A DNA stretch of 64,000 nt from Hyphomicrobium_A sp963728165 (GCA_963728165.1 CAVSIY010000006.1:1178001-1242000), one strand, 5' to 3'; shown: positions 34,323 to 43,473, counted from the first letter of the stretch. The notes: generated by a model not told the origin, from the letters alone. Numbers and translations are program-made.

Positions 34323-34969
34323 CGGCGCGGCTCCGCTCTCTTGGCGTCTTGGAGGTCTGTCGGCTCGGGCGCAGCTGGCGTCGGGTTGAGCAGCTTGGCG
34401 AGCAGGCCCATGACCGCAGGCACGAGCGTCTTGGTGTCGAAGTCGGGATCGACCGCGCGGCGCATGGACATGCCGTCGCCGAGCACATTGAACACTTGAG
34501 TGAGCGTTGCGATGTCGAGGTCGGGGGCGATGCGCCCCTCGGCGGCGAGACGGTCGAACAGCTTGGCGAAGCAGTCCTCGACGTAGCGGTCGACCGCGCG
34601 ATAGATCTCGCCCACCTTCGGGTTGCGCGTCGACTCGAGCGCGATCTCGATGCACATGGTGGGCTTGTGGGCGGGCTCCACGTCGAAGTAGTGGGTGCCC
34701 AGATCGGAGAGCGCCTGCATGAAGTCGGGCGCTGCCGAGAGCTCGGCGAAGCGCTCGGCGAACTCGGACCGGTCGCGCTCGGCGATGCCGGCGATCAGAT
34801 CCTCCTTGGAGGCGAAGTAGACGTAGAGCGCGCCGGGGCTGATCAGCGCCTCTCGGCAGATGTCCTGCATGGTCGTGCGGTGGAAGCCTGCGCGGGCGAA
34901 GCAGACCTCGGCGGCGTCGAGGATGTGCTCGCGGCGGGCGCGCTGGGTGTCGGGCTTGAGCTTGGGCAT
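34319..34969 (-). CDS. TetR-family repressor of the efflux operon
   Basis: 216 residues from ATG at 34969, with AGGTCC upstream; the longer open frame is rejected because MPKLKPDTQRARREHILDAA is a typical TetR N-terminus. The helix-turn-helix region reads FHRTTMQDICREALISPGALYVYFASKEDLIAGI. The C-terminal domain is a helical ligand pocket. The gene is first in the operon with the adaptor and the pump, overlapping the adaptor by four bases, so it should repress itself and the pump until a ligand binds. A perfect 9-bp inverted repeat (35023-35046) lies 54 bp upstream of its start and is the probable operator. Confidence 0.92.
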   Translation of the reverse strand: MPKLKPDTQRARREHILDAAEVCFARAGFHRTTMQDICREALISPGALYVYFASKEDLIAGIAERDRSEFAERFAELSAAPDFMQALSDLGTHYFDVEPAHKPTMCIEIALESTRNPKVGEIYRAVDRYVEDCFAKLFDRLAAEGRIAPDLDIATLTQVFNVLGDGMSMRRAVDPDFDTKTLVPAVMGLLAKLLNPTPAAPEPTDLQDAKRAEPRR

Positions 34970-35022
34970 GCCGGGGACCTGGCGGTTAATGATCTGTGCT
35001 CTTGCGCCTCTGCGTGAGACGC

Positions 35023-35046
35023 AACAAAACGAATGACCGTTTTGTT
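35023..35046. promoter_or_regulatory. Probable TetR operator
   Basis: AACAAAACG (35023-35031), six-base spacer AATGAC, CGTTTTGTT (35038-35046): perfect 9-bp arms, 24 bp in all, the size and symmetry TetR-family dimers use. It lies in the intergenic region between the leftward TetR gene and the BcsS-like gene, 54 bp before the TetR start. Confidence 0.7.
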
Positions 35047-35207
35047 TGCATGTGATCGTGGCTGGGTCAAGGCAACGCACCCCGTGAAATGTAACGAGTT
35101 GTTACATCGCACCGCAGGGCGCCATTGCGGGGCGCGCACGGCGTCCTGGCGGGCGCGCAGAGGCCTTTACCCGCGCGCCAGAGCGCCCTGGCGCGCGCCT
35201 GCACGGG

Positions 35208-35969
35208 TCAGTATTGCGTGAGCCAGGTGAGCGTGGCGTAGGGGTCGGTCATGTCGTGCGCGTCCTCGATAAATCGCCCCGAGACGCCCCCTGCAAGCGA
35301 GACCTCGCCCCCGTCCCAGGCGTAGCGCAGGAACAGCCCGCCGCGCGTGTCCTTGTCGAGCGCGTTGCCGTTGACGCTGGCCTCGGCCCCGAAGGAAACA
35401 TCGTCGAACAAGCGGTAGCCGGTGCGCAGCCGCCCCGCATAGGTCTGGTGCGCGCTGGTCCAATTGGCGTCGAGCGAGCTCCAGGCGCTGGCGCCCATGT
35501 TGAGCCACAGCTCGACCACGGCCTTGGGTCCGTAAGCCATTCCTTGCACTGGGTTTTCCGGGTCGAACGGGCGTACGTCGTGCTCTATGGCTGCGGCTCC
35601 GACAAAGGCTTTTGCCGTCAGCGGACCCAGACGCTCCAGGTAGCCGACGAGGACGTCGGCGAAGGCCGTGTTGGCCTTGAAACTGACCGCGTGCCCGAAG
35701 CGGTTGCCGGTGTAGCTGTAGCCCCCATACCCGGTCGCCATGCGAAAGCGCACGCCGTCGCTGAAGATGGTCCCGAAGGGGGCGATCGTTGCGCCGCTAT
35801 AGACAAGCCAGACGTGGCTCGAGGCGTCAGCGCCGACCCAGAGCTCGCGCCAGCCGGGATCGCGCTTCGGATCGGCCTGCGCGGGGGAAAAGCTCAATAG
35901 AACCAACGCTCCCGCAGCAAGCGCAGGGCCCAAACGCAACGCAGCTGTGGCCTCCCCCAACATGTACAA
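35208..35969 (-). CDS. bcsS: BcsS-family cellulose-biosynthesis outer-membrane protein
   Basis: 253 residues with a signal peptide (LGPALAAGALVLLSFSPAQA). The mature part is rich in alternating aromatic beta strands, as in RELWVGADASSHVWLVYSG, FRMATGYGGYSYTG, SLDANWTSAHQTYAGRLRTG and a final LFLRYAWDG...YATLTWLTQY, ending in an aromatic residue as outer-membrane beta-barrels do. The pattern matches the BcsS (cellulose biosynthesis-associated) family of Rhizobiales, of poorly known role. No other bcs gene is in the window. It is transcribed leftward, alone. Confidence 0.75.
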   Translation of the reverse strand: MYMLGEATAALRLGPALAAGALVLLSFSPAQADPKRDPGWRELWVGADASSHVWLVYSGATIAPFGTIFSDGVRFRMATGYGGYSYTGNRFGHAVSFKANTAFADVLVGYLERLGPLTAKAFVGAAAIEHDVRPFDPENPVQGMAYGPKAVVELWLNMGASAWSSLDANWTSAHQTYAGRLRTGYRLFDDVSFGAEASVNGNALDKDTRGGLFLRYAWDGGEVSLAGGVSGRFIEDAHDMTDPYATLTWLTQY

Positions 35970-36366
35970 ACAATGAACAACTAAAGAACTACTATTACAT
36001 CAGCGCTATTCTTTCGAAATTGAAGTCGCATGTGGGGAAAGTGTCAACAAATATTAGAATCGCTACTTGCTATATTCTAGTTGAGCGCGAATTTAACTTT
36101 CTACCGCAATCTGTGATTGCAGATACAAGCGATGCCGTCCCGCTTGCGCAGCCGACGCAGCGGGCGCCGCACGCTCTTGGCAGCAGCCGAACAATCGGTT
36201 GCCTGTGACGTTTTGTTGTGCATGCGCGCGCCGTACCGTCATTCTTCCGACCGCATACGGTGCTAATATTTTAGTCATAGGGTTGGCTCAAACCCTCAAC
36301 GGAGACGGCCCCCCAGCCCCGGCTCCCCCGCCGCAACCAGGCCGTCCGCACCTAGGGAGATGTGCA
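35970..36366. other. AT-rich divergent intergenic region
   Basis: 397 bases between the leftward BcsS gene and the rightward phasin gene. The first 150 are markedly AT-rich. A short perfect inverted repeat, GCAATC (36106-36111), TGT, GATTGC (36115-36120), is a possible binding site. No gene was seen. Confidence 0.45.
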
Positions 36367-36804
36367 ATGGTTGCTGCCGCGTCACGCGCTCAGGCGAACG
36401 GCAAGTCGCCGGTTCACAGCTACTTTCAAATGTACTTCAGCGGCCTCGAGGCCATGGGTCAGACCTACGATCCCTTCACCAAGGGCATCGCGCGCGCCCA
36501 GCTCGAGTTCATGGGCCTCATGAGCCGCCGGGCTCAGGCCTACATGGAGATCCCGACCCGGCTCGCTCAGTGCCGCACGCCGCAGGATCTCGCCAACGAG
36601 CAGATGCGCTTCTGGCGTACAGCCTTCGAGGAGTATGCCGACAGCATGGGGCGCATGACGGAGGCGATGGCCTCGCTCGCGGCGCCGTCCTTCAACTTTG
36701 CGTTCGCCGGCGACGATGCGCGCAGCGCCCACGACTACATCACCTTTCCCGATACGAAAGAGGCGGAAAGGCCGGGCCATTCTCGCGAGCGCCGCGCTGC
36801 CTGA
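36367..36804 (+). CDS. Phasin family protein
   Basis: 145 residues from ATG at 36367 with AGGGAGATG upstream. It is a helical phasin: FMGLMSRRAQAYMEIPTRLA, QCRTPQDLANEQMRFWRTAF and EYADSMGRMTEAMASL. Phasins coat polyhydroxyalkanoate granules and control their size and surface. The C-terminal 25 residues are hydrophilic. It stands alone with its own upstream region, and is the second phasin in the window (the other is at 1878-2285), consistent with an organism that stores PHB. Confidence 0.88.
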   Translation: MVAAASRAQANGKSPVHSYFQMYFSGLEAMGQTYDPFTKGIARAQLEFMGLMSRRAQAYMEIPTRLAQCRTPQDLANEQMRFWRTAFEEYADSMGRMTEAMASLAAPSFNFAFAGDDARSAHDYITFPDTKEAERPGHSRERRAA

Positions 36805-36883
36805 GACGACGAAACGCGACCTCGCCGACCGAAGCGCTTGAGGCACGCGGCATCACGTATGTCGCGGAGTGCCGGGGGCGTGG

Positions 36884-37381
36884 CTACTTGAGCTCAGCAA
36901 GCGCTTCCTTGAAGCCGGCAAGCGAGATGGGAATGCCGATGCCGGCTTCCTCCGTCTGGAAGATGATGAAGATCGCCGTCTTGCCGTTCTTGAACTGCTC
37001 CACGAGCTGGTCCTCGAGGACGACCTGGGCGTAGCAGGCGAAGCTGTGACAGCGCAGGAAGGGCGCGTGGCCCACGTCCTTGCCGTCGATCTTCAATCCC
37101 AGACCCGGCGGCAGCAGGATCCCGAGCGGCGCGAAAACCCGCAATACGCGCGTGCCGTTGGAGAACTTCTGGAAGTAGACCGTCAGCCCTATGTTGTCGC
37201 GGTCCTCCGCCGTCACGCTCTGCACCAGCGCGCAGACCTCGTTCTTGGCCCCAGGCGGCGGATCCTTGCATACGACCTGCCAATCGCCGTGCTGGGCTTT
37301 AACCGTCCCCTCCTGCGCCAGCGCGTTGTGCGCTGCACCTGCAATCAGCAGCACGGTCAAAAGCAGGCGGCGTGCGCTCAT
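36884..37381 (-). CDS. Invasion-associated locus B (IalB) family exported protein
   Basis: 165 residues from ATG at 37381. A signal peptide (RRLLLTVLLIAGAAHNALA) is followed by the IalB domain: GDWQVVCKDPPPGAKNEVCA, a beta-rich core (LTVYFQKFSNGTRVLRVFAP), and PFLRCHSFACYAQVVLEDQL with the two further cysteines, giving the four-cysteine pattern of the family. Periplasmic; in Bartonella IalB aids erythrocyte entry, but environmental Hyphomicrobiales carry many copies of unknown role. It converges on the phasin gene. Confidence 0.85.
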   Translation of the reverse strand: MSARRLLLTVLLIAGAAHNALAQEGTVKAQHGDWQVVCKDPPPGAKNEVCALVQSVTAEDRDNIGLTVYFQKFSNGTRVLRVFAPLGILLPPGLGLKIDGKDVGHAPFLRCHSFACYAQVVLEDQLVEQFKNGKTAIFIIFQTEEAGIGIPISLAGFKEALAELK

Positions 37382-37845
37382 GATGTGGGGATGTCGGGTC
37401 TGCGCGCTGCAGCGGGAACGGCCGGCGGCCGAGGGATCATTCTGCACGCAGTGCTCCTGAGATCTTGCGCCTGCGAAGGCGACAGTCTGATCCGGCCGAG
37501 GCGGCGACGTACGAGCCGGAGACTCCGTGAGGGTCACCTCGTCGTCCCGGAATCGGGCCAAAGTTTGAAGGACGATCGCCCCCGCCGCTGGTGTCAGCGG
37601 AGGCAATGTTTCCGCCGATTCTCAACGCGTGGAAATGCCGCATAATGCTTGACTTGAGCCATGGAAGGCGATTGTGCTTCTTAGTCAACCGAGGGAAGGT
37701 GCGTCCGGCATCGAGGGGCTCGAGCCGACGCTGGTGTGCGTACGTTGCCAATGAACTAGAGTCGATCGAACGGCTCAAGGGCGGTGTGCGCCTGTTGGGG
37801 AGGGTGTCTCGGCCGCAGCGGCCGGGCAGCACTGGGAGCGGACGA
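37382..37845. other. Divergent intergenic region upstream of the cox cluster
   Basis: 464 bases between the leftward IalB-like gene and rightward coxB. No convincing gene. CTTGAC at 37649-37654 is a possible -35 element, but no clear -10 follows at the right distance. The coxB promoter must be here. Confidence 0.4.
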
Positions 37846-38814
37846 ATGTTGAGACGGATGCTTTGCTCGGCGCCTGCCGCAGCAGTTGCGATTTTGTTTG
37901 TCGCTGCGTCGTCGGCGTGGGCCGGCATGGGTCAGCCTTCGCCGGGTCAGATGGGGCTGCAGGCGGCCGCCACTCCGGTCGCTGTCGAGATCCACAAGTT
38001 CTACGATATGGTCAACATCATCATCGTAGCGATCGCCGTTTTCGTGGCGCTGTTGTTGCTCTACGTGATGTACCGCTTCAACGAGCGCGCCAATCCCACG
38101 CCCTCCAAGTCGACCCACAACACCTTGCTCGAGGTGGCATGGACGGTCGTTCCAATCCTCATCCTCGTCGCCATCGCCATCCCCTCCTTCCGCCTGCTGT
38201 ACCTCGAGTACAGCTATCCCAAGGCCGACCTGACCCTCAAAGCCACGGGCTACCAATGGTATTGGGAGCACGGCTACCCCGAGCTCGGCTTCTCGTTCGA
38301 GACGCGGATGCTCGATGACGCCTCGCGCAAGGAGCTGATCGCGCAGAACATCCCGGCGCCGCGCAACCTCGCGGTCGACAACGAGGTCATCGTTCCGGTC
38401 AACAAGGTCGTCAACGTGCTGGTGACGGCGGCGCCCGATGGCGTCATCCACGACTGGACCGTTCCCTCGTTCGGATCGAAGGTCGATGCCGTTCCCGGCC
38501 GCGTCACCACCACCTGGTTCAAGCCGACAGTGGAAGGCATGTTCTACGGCGAGTGCTCGGAGCTGTGCGGCAAGGACCACGCCTTCATGCCGATCGGCGT
38601 GCGCGTCGTGAGCCAGCAGACCTTTGATGCTTGGGTGGACGCCATGAAGGCCGCCACGGCAGCCGGCAACGAGGCGAAGGCCGAGCAGGACAAGACCAAG
38701 CGGCGCGACAAGCTCAAGCTCAAGAAAGAGCTGCTGCAGAAGGCCAAGGACATCGTGCGTCAGGCTGCTATCGAGCAGGGCGGGCGCCATTACGCCAAGG
38801 CCGAGGCGCAATGA
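37846..38814 (+). CDS. coxB: Cytochrome c oxidase subunit II
   Basis: 322 residues from ATG at 37846, after GGGAGCGGACG. A signal peptide (PAAAVAILFVAASSAWAG) and two membrane helices (NIIIVAIAVFVALLLLYVMY, EVAWTVVPILILVAIAIPSF) precede the periplasmic CuA domain. The CuA ligands are seen in HDWTVPSFG and GECSELCGKDHAFMP (two cysteines, histidine, methionine). It accepts electrons from cytochrome c. The C-terminus carries an unusual charged, coiled-coil-like extension of about 60 residues rich in Lys/Glu. It is first in the cluster, 87 bp before coxA. Confidence 0.96.
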   Translation: MLRRMLCSAPAAAVAILFVAASSAWAGMGQPSPGQMGLQAAATPVAVEIHKFYDMVNIIIVAIAVFVALLLLYVMYRFNERANPTPSKSTHNTLLEVAWTVVPILILVAIAIPSFRLLYLEYSYPKADLTLKATGYQWYWEHGYPELGFSFETRMLDDASRKELIAQNIPAPRNLAVDNEVIVPVNKVVNVLVTAAPDGVIHDWTVPSFGSKVDAVPGRVTTTWFKPTVEGMFYGECSELCGKDHAFMPIGVRVVSQQTFDAWVDAMKAATAAGNEAKAEQDKTKRRDKLKLKKELLQKAKDIVRQAAIEQGGRHYAKAEAQ

Positions 38815-38901
38815 TCGACTGAGCACGTGAGGCAACGATCAAACCGGGCTGCTCCCGGCAACAACACACCAATCAGATCTGACTGACAGGGCGAGCGGAC
38901 A

Positions 38902-40521
38902 ATGGGTAGCACTTCAGACACGGCTCACGGCGCACACGATCACACGCCTTACGGCATCGGCCGGTGGCTCTTCTCCACCAACCACAAAGACATCGGCACG
39001 ATGTATCTGGTGTTTGCGATCATCAGCGGCATCATCGGCGGCGCCCTCTCGATCGCCATGCAACTCGAGCTGCAGGAGCCGGGTCTGCAGTACTTCGCCG
39101 ACGGGCACATGTACAACGTGTTCGTCACGGGCCATGGCCTGATCATGGTGTTCTTCATGGTCATGCCGGCGATGATTGGCGGCTTCGGCAACTGGTTCGT
39201 CCCGTTGCAGATCGGCGCGCCGGACATGGCCTTCCCGCGCATGAACAACGTCTCATTCTGGCTCTTGCCGGTCGCTCTTGGGCTGCTGTTGACCTCGCTG
39301 TTCGTGGAGGGACCGCCAGGCGGCTTTGGTGCCGGCACCGGCTGGACCGTCTATGCGCCGCTCTCGACCTCGGGTCATCCCGGCCCGGCCGTGGATTTCG
39401 CCATCCTTTCGCTGCACTTGGCCGGCGCCTCCTCCATCCTCGGCGCCATCAACTTCATCACCACCATCTTCAACATGCGCGCGCCGGGCATGACGCTGCA
39501 CAAGATGCCGCTGTTCGTGTGGTCGGTGCTGGTGACCGCCTTCCTGCTTCTGTTGTCGCTGCCGGTACTGGCGGGCGCCATCACCATGCTTCTGACCGAT
39601 CGCAACTTCGGCACTTCCTTCTTCAACGCGCAAGGTGGCGGCGACCCTCTGCTCTTCGAGCATCTCTTCTGGTTCTTCGGCCATCCTGAGGTCTACATCC
39701 TGATCCTGCCGGGCTTCGGCATGATCAGCCAGATCGTGTCGACCTTCTCGCGCAAGCCGATCTTCGGCTACCTCGGCATGGCCTACGCCATGGTCGCCAT
39801 CGGACTGGTCGGCTTCATCGTGTGGGCGCACCACATGTATGCGGCCGGCATCAGCGTCAACACGCAGGCCTACTTCGTGTTCGCCACCATGGTGATCGCG
39901 GTGCCCACGGGCATCAAGATCTTCTCGTGGATCGCCACCATGTGGGGCGGCTCGATCCAGTTCAAGGTGCCGATGATCTGGGCGCTCGGCTTCATCTTCC
40001 TGTTCACGGTCGGCGGCGTCACGGGCGTCATGCTCGCCAACGCCGGCATCGACCGGGCGCTGCACGACACCTACTACGTGGTCGCGCATTTCCACTACGT
40101 GCTATCGCTCGGCGCGGTGTTTGCGATCTTCGCGGGCTGGTACTACTGGTTCCCGAAGATGTCGGGCTACATGTACAACGAGGCGATCGGCAAACTGCAC
40201 TTCTGGCTGACTTTCATCGGCGCCAACATCCTGTTCTTCCCGCAGCACTTCCTCGGCCTCGCCGGCATGCCGCGCCGCTACGTCGACTATCCCGACGCCT
40301 TCGCCTTCTGGAACAACATCTCCTCGGTCGGCGCCTACATCACGGCGCTGGGGACGTTGGTGTTCCTGTACGGTGTGCTGGCGGCGTTCGTTGCCCGCAA
40401 GAAGGCCGCCGACAATCCATGGGGTCCCGGCGCCACCACGCTCGAGTGGACGCTGTCGTCCCCGCCGCCGTTCCACTCCTATGAGACGCTGCCGCACATC
40501 CAGGCGTCGGAGCATCATTAG
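38902..40521 (+). CDS. coxA: Cytochrome c oxidase subunit I (aa3 type)
   Basis: 539 residues, twelve membrane helices. Haem-copper oxidase signatures are intact: the low-spin haem histidine in VTGHGLIMVFFMV, the CuB/Tyr crosslink site in WFFGHPEVYILILPGFG, the histidine pair IVWAHHMYAAG, and HDTYYVVAHFHYVLSLG carrying the haem a/a3 ligands. The D-channel-type NxxxxxMPxxIGGFGNW region is present. It reduces oxygen to water and pumps protons in the inner membrane. A perfect 10-bp GC hairpin 31 bp after the stop separates it from ctaB. Confidence 0.98.
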   Translation: MGSTSDTAHGAHDHTPYGIGRWLFSTNHKDIGTMYLVFAIISGIIGGALSIAMQLELQEPGLQYFADGHMYNVFVTGHGLIMVFFMVMPAMIGGFGNWFVPLQIGAPDMAFPRMNNVSFWLLPVALGLLLTSLFVEGPPGGFGAGTGWTVYAPLSTSGHPGPAVDFAILSLHLAGASSILGAINFITTIFNMRAPGMTLHKMPLFVWSVLVTAFLLLLSLPVLAGAITMLLTDRNFGTSFFNAQGGGDPLLFEHLFWFFGHPEVYILILPGFGMISQIVSTFSRKPIFGYLGMAYAMVAIGLVGFIVWAHHMYAAGISVNTQAYFVFATMVIAVPTGIKIFSWIATMWGGSIQFKVPMIWALGFIFLFTVGGVTGVMLANAGIDRALHDTYYVVAHFHYVLSLGAVFAIFAGWYYWFPKMSGYMYNEAIGKLHFWLTFIGANILFFPQHFLGLAGMPRRYVDYPDAFAFWNNISSVGAYITALGTLVFLYGVLAAFVARKKAADNPWGPGATTLEWTLSSPPPFHSYETLPHIQASEHH

Positions 40522-40551
40522 AGGAGCGGGCGACTTAAGTTTCGACAGGCG

Positions 40552-40578
40552 ACGGGCGGAGCGAAAGTCTCCGCCCGT
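40552..40578 (+). terminator. Strong GC hairpin between coxA and ctaB
   Basis: ACGGGCGGAG (40552-40561), loop CGAAAGT, CTCCGCCCGT (40569-40578): perfect 10-bp stem without a T run. It may attenuate transcription or protect the coxBA message, lowering expression of the assembly genes relative to the oxidase subunits. Confidence 0.5.
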
Positions 40579-40638
40579 TGCAGTCGATAAGGGCGCGGGA
40601 GCTTTTGAGCCGCTGCTAGCGGCTGAAGGTCGAGAGGA

Positions 40639-41571
40639 ATGCAAGGGACGGGCGTAGACACAGAGGTCGGCCGGATCGGCGCAGCAGCTGAGTCTGGCGT
40701 CGGCGACTTTGTCGTGCTGATGAAACCGCGCGTCATGTCCCTCGTCGTGTTCACGGCGCTGACCGGCATGATCGCGGCGCCCGGCGCCATCCATCCCGTG
40801 CTTGGCGTGATCGCGCTGCTTGCCATCGCGATCGGCGCTGGCGCCTCCGGCGCGCTCAACATGTGGTACGACGCCGACATCGACGCGCGCATGGCCCGCA
40901 CCGCCGCGCGTCCCATCCCGCGTGGGCACCTGACGCGCGATGAGGCGCTGAGCTTCGGCTCGGTCCTCTCCGTTTTTTCCGTGCTGACGCTCGGCGTGAT
41001 CGTCAACTGGACGGCGGGCGCCCTGCTGGCGCTGACGATTGCCTACTATCTCTTCGTCTACACGATGTGGCTGAAGCGGCGCACGCCGCAGAACATCGTC
41101 ATCGGCGGCGCCGCCGGCGCCTTCCCTCCGATGATCGGCTGGGCCGCCGTTACCGGCTCGGTCAGCATCGAGAGCATGCTGATGTTCCTCATCATCTTCA
41201 TGTGGACGCCGCCGCATTTCTGGGCGCTCTCCCTTTACCGCTGCCGGGACTACGAGCGCGTCGGCGTGCCGATGCTTCCCGTGGTCGCCGGCCTCGAGGA
41301 GACGCGGCGGCAGATCTGGCTCTATTCGCTGGTGTTGGTCCCGCTCGCGGTTCTGCCCTCGGTGATCGGGCTTGGCGGCATCGCCTACGCGGCAGCCTCG
41401 ATCGGGCTCGGGGCCGCGTTCCTCTATCTCGCCTGGCGGGTGCGCACGATCACGCAAGGCCGCGAGGCCGACGCGGCGGCGCGCCGGCTGTTCACATTCT
41501 CGATCCTCTATCTGTTCCTGCTTTTCGCCGTCCTGCTCGCCGAGCACGCCGTCGCGAGATGGGTGCTCTGA
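40639..41571 (+). CDS. ctaB: Protohaem IX farnesyltransferase (haem O synthase)
   Basis: 310 residues, UbiA-family prenyltransferase with about nine membrane helices. The prenyl-diphosphate-binding aspartate motif is seen in NMWYDADIDARMARTAARP, and the second conserved site in LYRCRDYERVGVPMLPVVAG. It farnesylates protohaem to haem O, the precursor of haem A for coxA. It starts at ATG 40639 after GAGAGGAATGCAAGG-type sequence. It lies 117 bp after coxA and just before a small oxidase-associated gene (41595-41747). Confidence 0.96.
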   Translation: MQGTGVDTEVGRIGAAAESGVGDFVVLMKPRVMSLVVFTALTGMIAAPGAIHPVLGVIALLAIAIGAGASGALNMWYDADIDARMARTAARPIPRGHLTRDEALSFGSVLSVFSVLTLGVIVNWTAGALLALTIAYYLFVYTMWLKRRTPQNIVIGGAAGAFPPMIGWAAVTGSVSIESMLMFLIIFMWTPPHFWALSLYRCRDYERVGVPMLPVVAGLEETRRQIWLYSLVLVPLAVLPSVIGLGGIAYAAASIGLGAAFLYLAWRVRTITQGREADAAARRLFTFSILYLFLLFAVLLAEHAVARWVL

Positions 41572-41594
41572 GGTTGGCCGCGGTGACGCTTATC

Positions 41595-41747
41595 ATGAAC
41601 AGCAAATCGGATGAGGAACGCCAGCGCCTGAAGCGGCAGCGGATGCGCTCGCTCGCCATCGCCTTGGCGCTCGGTGCACTCGTGGCGTTGTTCTACATTG
41701 CGACGATCGTGCGCATAGGCGGCAACGTTTTGAATGGGTCGCCGTGA
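41595..41747 (+). CDS. Small membrane protein of the cox cluster (CoxF-like)
   Basis: 50 residues from ATG at 41595 (a GTG at 41583 is an alternative). A highly charged N-terminus (SDEERQRLKRQRMRS) precedes one membrane helix (LAIALALGALVALFYIATIV). Small proteins of this shape sit between ctaB and ctaG in many Rhizobiales cox clusters and are often named CoxF; the function is not firmly known, probably oxidase assembly. It is 23 bp after ctaB and 23 bp before ctaG. Confidence 0.75.
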   Translation: MNSKSDEERQRLKRQRMRSLAIALALGALVALFYIATIVRIGGNVLNGSP

Positions 41748-41770
41748 CGCGGCTCAAGGAGTGATCGGAC

Positions 41771-42385
41771 GTGACGAGCGAGAACGGCAACGGCGGACGG
41801 CAGCAGGCGGGGGTGAATCGCCACCTCGTGATCGCCGCCGTCTGCGCCGTCATCGCCGTCTCGATGGTCGGCCTGTCGTTTGCCGCCGTCCCGCTGTACC
41901 GGCTCTACTGTCAGGTCAGCGGCTACGCCGGCACGACGCAGAGGGCGGAGAAGGCCCCCGACAAGGCGCTCGACCGCACGCTGACCGTGCGCTTCGATTC
42001 CAACGTCGCCTCCAATCTGCCTTGGACCTTCGAGCCGGAGCAGCGCAAGCTCGAGGTCAGGATCGGCGAGAACACGCTCGCCTTCTACAAGGCCACCAAC
42101 AATTCCGACCATGCGATCACCGGACAGGCGGTGTTCAACGTGACGCCGGAGGCCGTCGGCGCCTACTTCAACAAGCTCCAGTGCTTCTGCTTCACCGAGC
42201 AGCGGCTCGAGCCGGGACAGACCGTCGACATGGCGGTGTCGTTCTACGTCGATCCCGCGTTCGTGGAGGACGACGATACCAAGAACCTTTCGGAGCTGAC
42301 GCTGTCCTACACCTTCTATCCGGTCGACGAGCCGCAGAAGAAGCTGGGGCAGGCAGCAGTGAGTGACACGCGCGGCGGCGGGTGA
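41771..42385 (+). CDS. ctaG: Cytochrome c oxidase assembly protein CtaG/Cox11
   Basis: 204 residues from GTG at 41771. One membrane helix (LVIAAVCAVIAVSMVGLSFA) is followed by the periplasmic copper-binding domain with YRLYCQVSGYAGTTQ and the defining KLQCFCFTEQRLEPG motif, plus NLSELTLSYTFYPVD. It delivers copper to the CuB site of subunit I. It lies between the CoxF-like gene and coxC, in the usual order. Confidence 0.95.
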   Translation: MTSENGNGGRQQAGVNRHLVIAAVCAVIAVSMVGLSFAAVPLYRLYCQVSGYAGTTQRAEKAPDKALDRTLTVRFDSNVASNLPWTFEPEQRKLEVRIGENTLAFYKATNNSDHAITGQAVFNVTPEAVGAYFNKLQCFCFTEQRLEPGQTVDMAVSFYVDPAFVEDDDTKNLSELTLSYTFYPVDEPQKKLGQAAVSDTRGGG

Positions 42386-42481
42386 GGCAGGAAGCATAAG
42401 ACCCGAGCGCGCGCCCTTGCGGTGGGCGCTTGGGGAAAGACAACAGGTTTGGGAGACCAACGGGGACTACGGGAGAACGAT

Positions 42482-43438
42482 ATGGCCGCGACGCACGCCA
42501 AACACCACGACTATCACCTCGTCAATCCGAGCCCATGGCCGGTGACCGCCTCCTTGTCGGTGCTCGCCATGGCCTTCGGGCTCATCGTCTGGATGCGCTC
42601 CATGCACGGCGGGGAGGGCCTCTTCGGCCTCAACGGGCCGTGGCTGTTCGCCATCGGAGCGTTCGGCGTGGCTGCCAGCGCCTTCGTCTGGTGGCGCGAC
42701 GTCATCCGCGAGGGTACCCACGGCGATCACACGCCGGTGGTGCAGCTGCACTTCCGCTACGGCATGATCCTGTTCATCGCCTCGGAAGTTATGTTCTTCG
42801 TCGCTTGGTTTTGGGCCTACTTCGATGCGTCGCTCTTTCCTGCGGGCGTGCACGATCTCTTGAACACGAACGACGTCGTCGGCATGGTCACGCGCGATCA
42901 GCTCACAGGCGGGCATTGGCCGCCTGCCGCGGTCGACGGGACCGGCGTCGTCATTCCCGCCAGCGGCTCGCCGACGCCGGGCATTTTCGAGCACACGTTC
43001 GATCCCTGGCATATTCCGCTGCTCAACACGCTCATCCTGCTGAGCTCGGGCATGACGGTGACCTGGGCGCACCACGCGCTGTTGCACGACAATCGTCGCG
43101 GCCTCGTCTTCGGCCTGGTGCTGACCGTTATCCTGGGCCTCACCTTCACCGGCTTCCAGGCCTTCGAGTACATGCACGCCGCCTTCAGCTACGCCGGCCA
43201 CATCTACGGCTCGACGTTCTTCATGGCGACGGGCTTCCACGGTGCGCACGTGATCATCGGGACCATCTTCCTCCTCGTGTGCCTGTTGCGGGCCTTGGGC
43301 GGCGCCTTCACCTCGAAGGCCCACTTCGGCTTCGAGGCGGCAGCCTGGTACTGGCACTTCGTCGACGTGGTCTGGCTGTTCCTCTTCGCCTGCATCTACG
43401 TGTGGGGCGCCGGACCCAACCCCGGCGGCGGCCACTAA
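42482..43438 (+). CDS. coxC: Cytochrome c oxidase subunit III
   Basis: 318 residues from ATG at 42482, after GGGAGAACG. Seven membrane helices; typical stretches are YHLVNPSPWPVTASLSVL, RYGMILFIASEVMFFVAWFW, SGMTVTWAHHALLHDN, GLTFTGFQAFEYMHAAFSY and FEAAAWYWHFVDVVWLFLF. A GGGGS-like loop insertion around residues 130-165 is normal for alphaproteobacteria. It stabilises the oxidase core. It is followed by a perfect GC hairpin (43474-43498). Confidence 0.97.
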   Translation: MAATHAKHHDYHLVNPSPWPVTASLSVLAMAFGLIVWMRSMHGGEGLFGLNGPWLFAIGAFGVAASAFVWWRDVIREGTHGDHTPVVQLHFRYGMILFIASEVMFFVAWFWAYFDASLFPAGVHDLLNTNDVVGMVTRDQLTGGHWPPAAVDGTGVVIPASGSPTPGIFEHTFDPWHIPLLNTLILLSSGMTVTWAHHALLHDNRRGLVFGLVLTVILGLTFTGFQAFEYMHAAFSYAGHIYGSTFFMATGFHGAHVIIGTIFLLVCLLRALGGAFTSKAHFGFEAAAWYWHFVDVVWLFLFACIYVWGAGPNPGGGH

Positions 43439-43473
43439 GCCGGATTGCGCAACGTTTGCGCGATAAAGCATCA

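Noticed and set aside
37649..37680. Sigma-70 promoter for coxB
   Set aside because: A CTTGAC is present, but no acceptable -10 lies 16-18 bp downstream.
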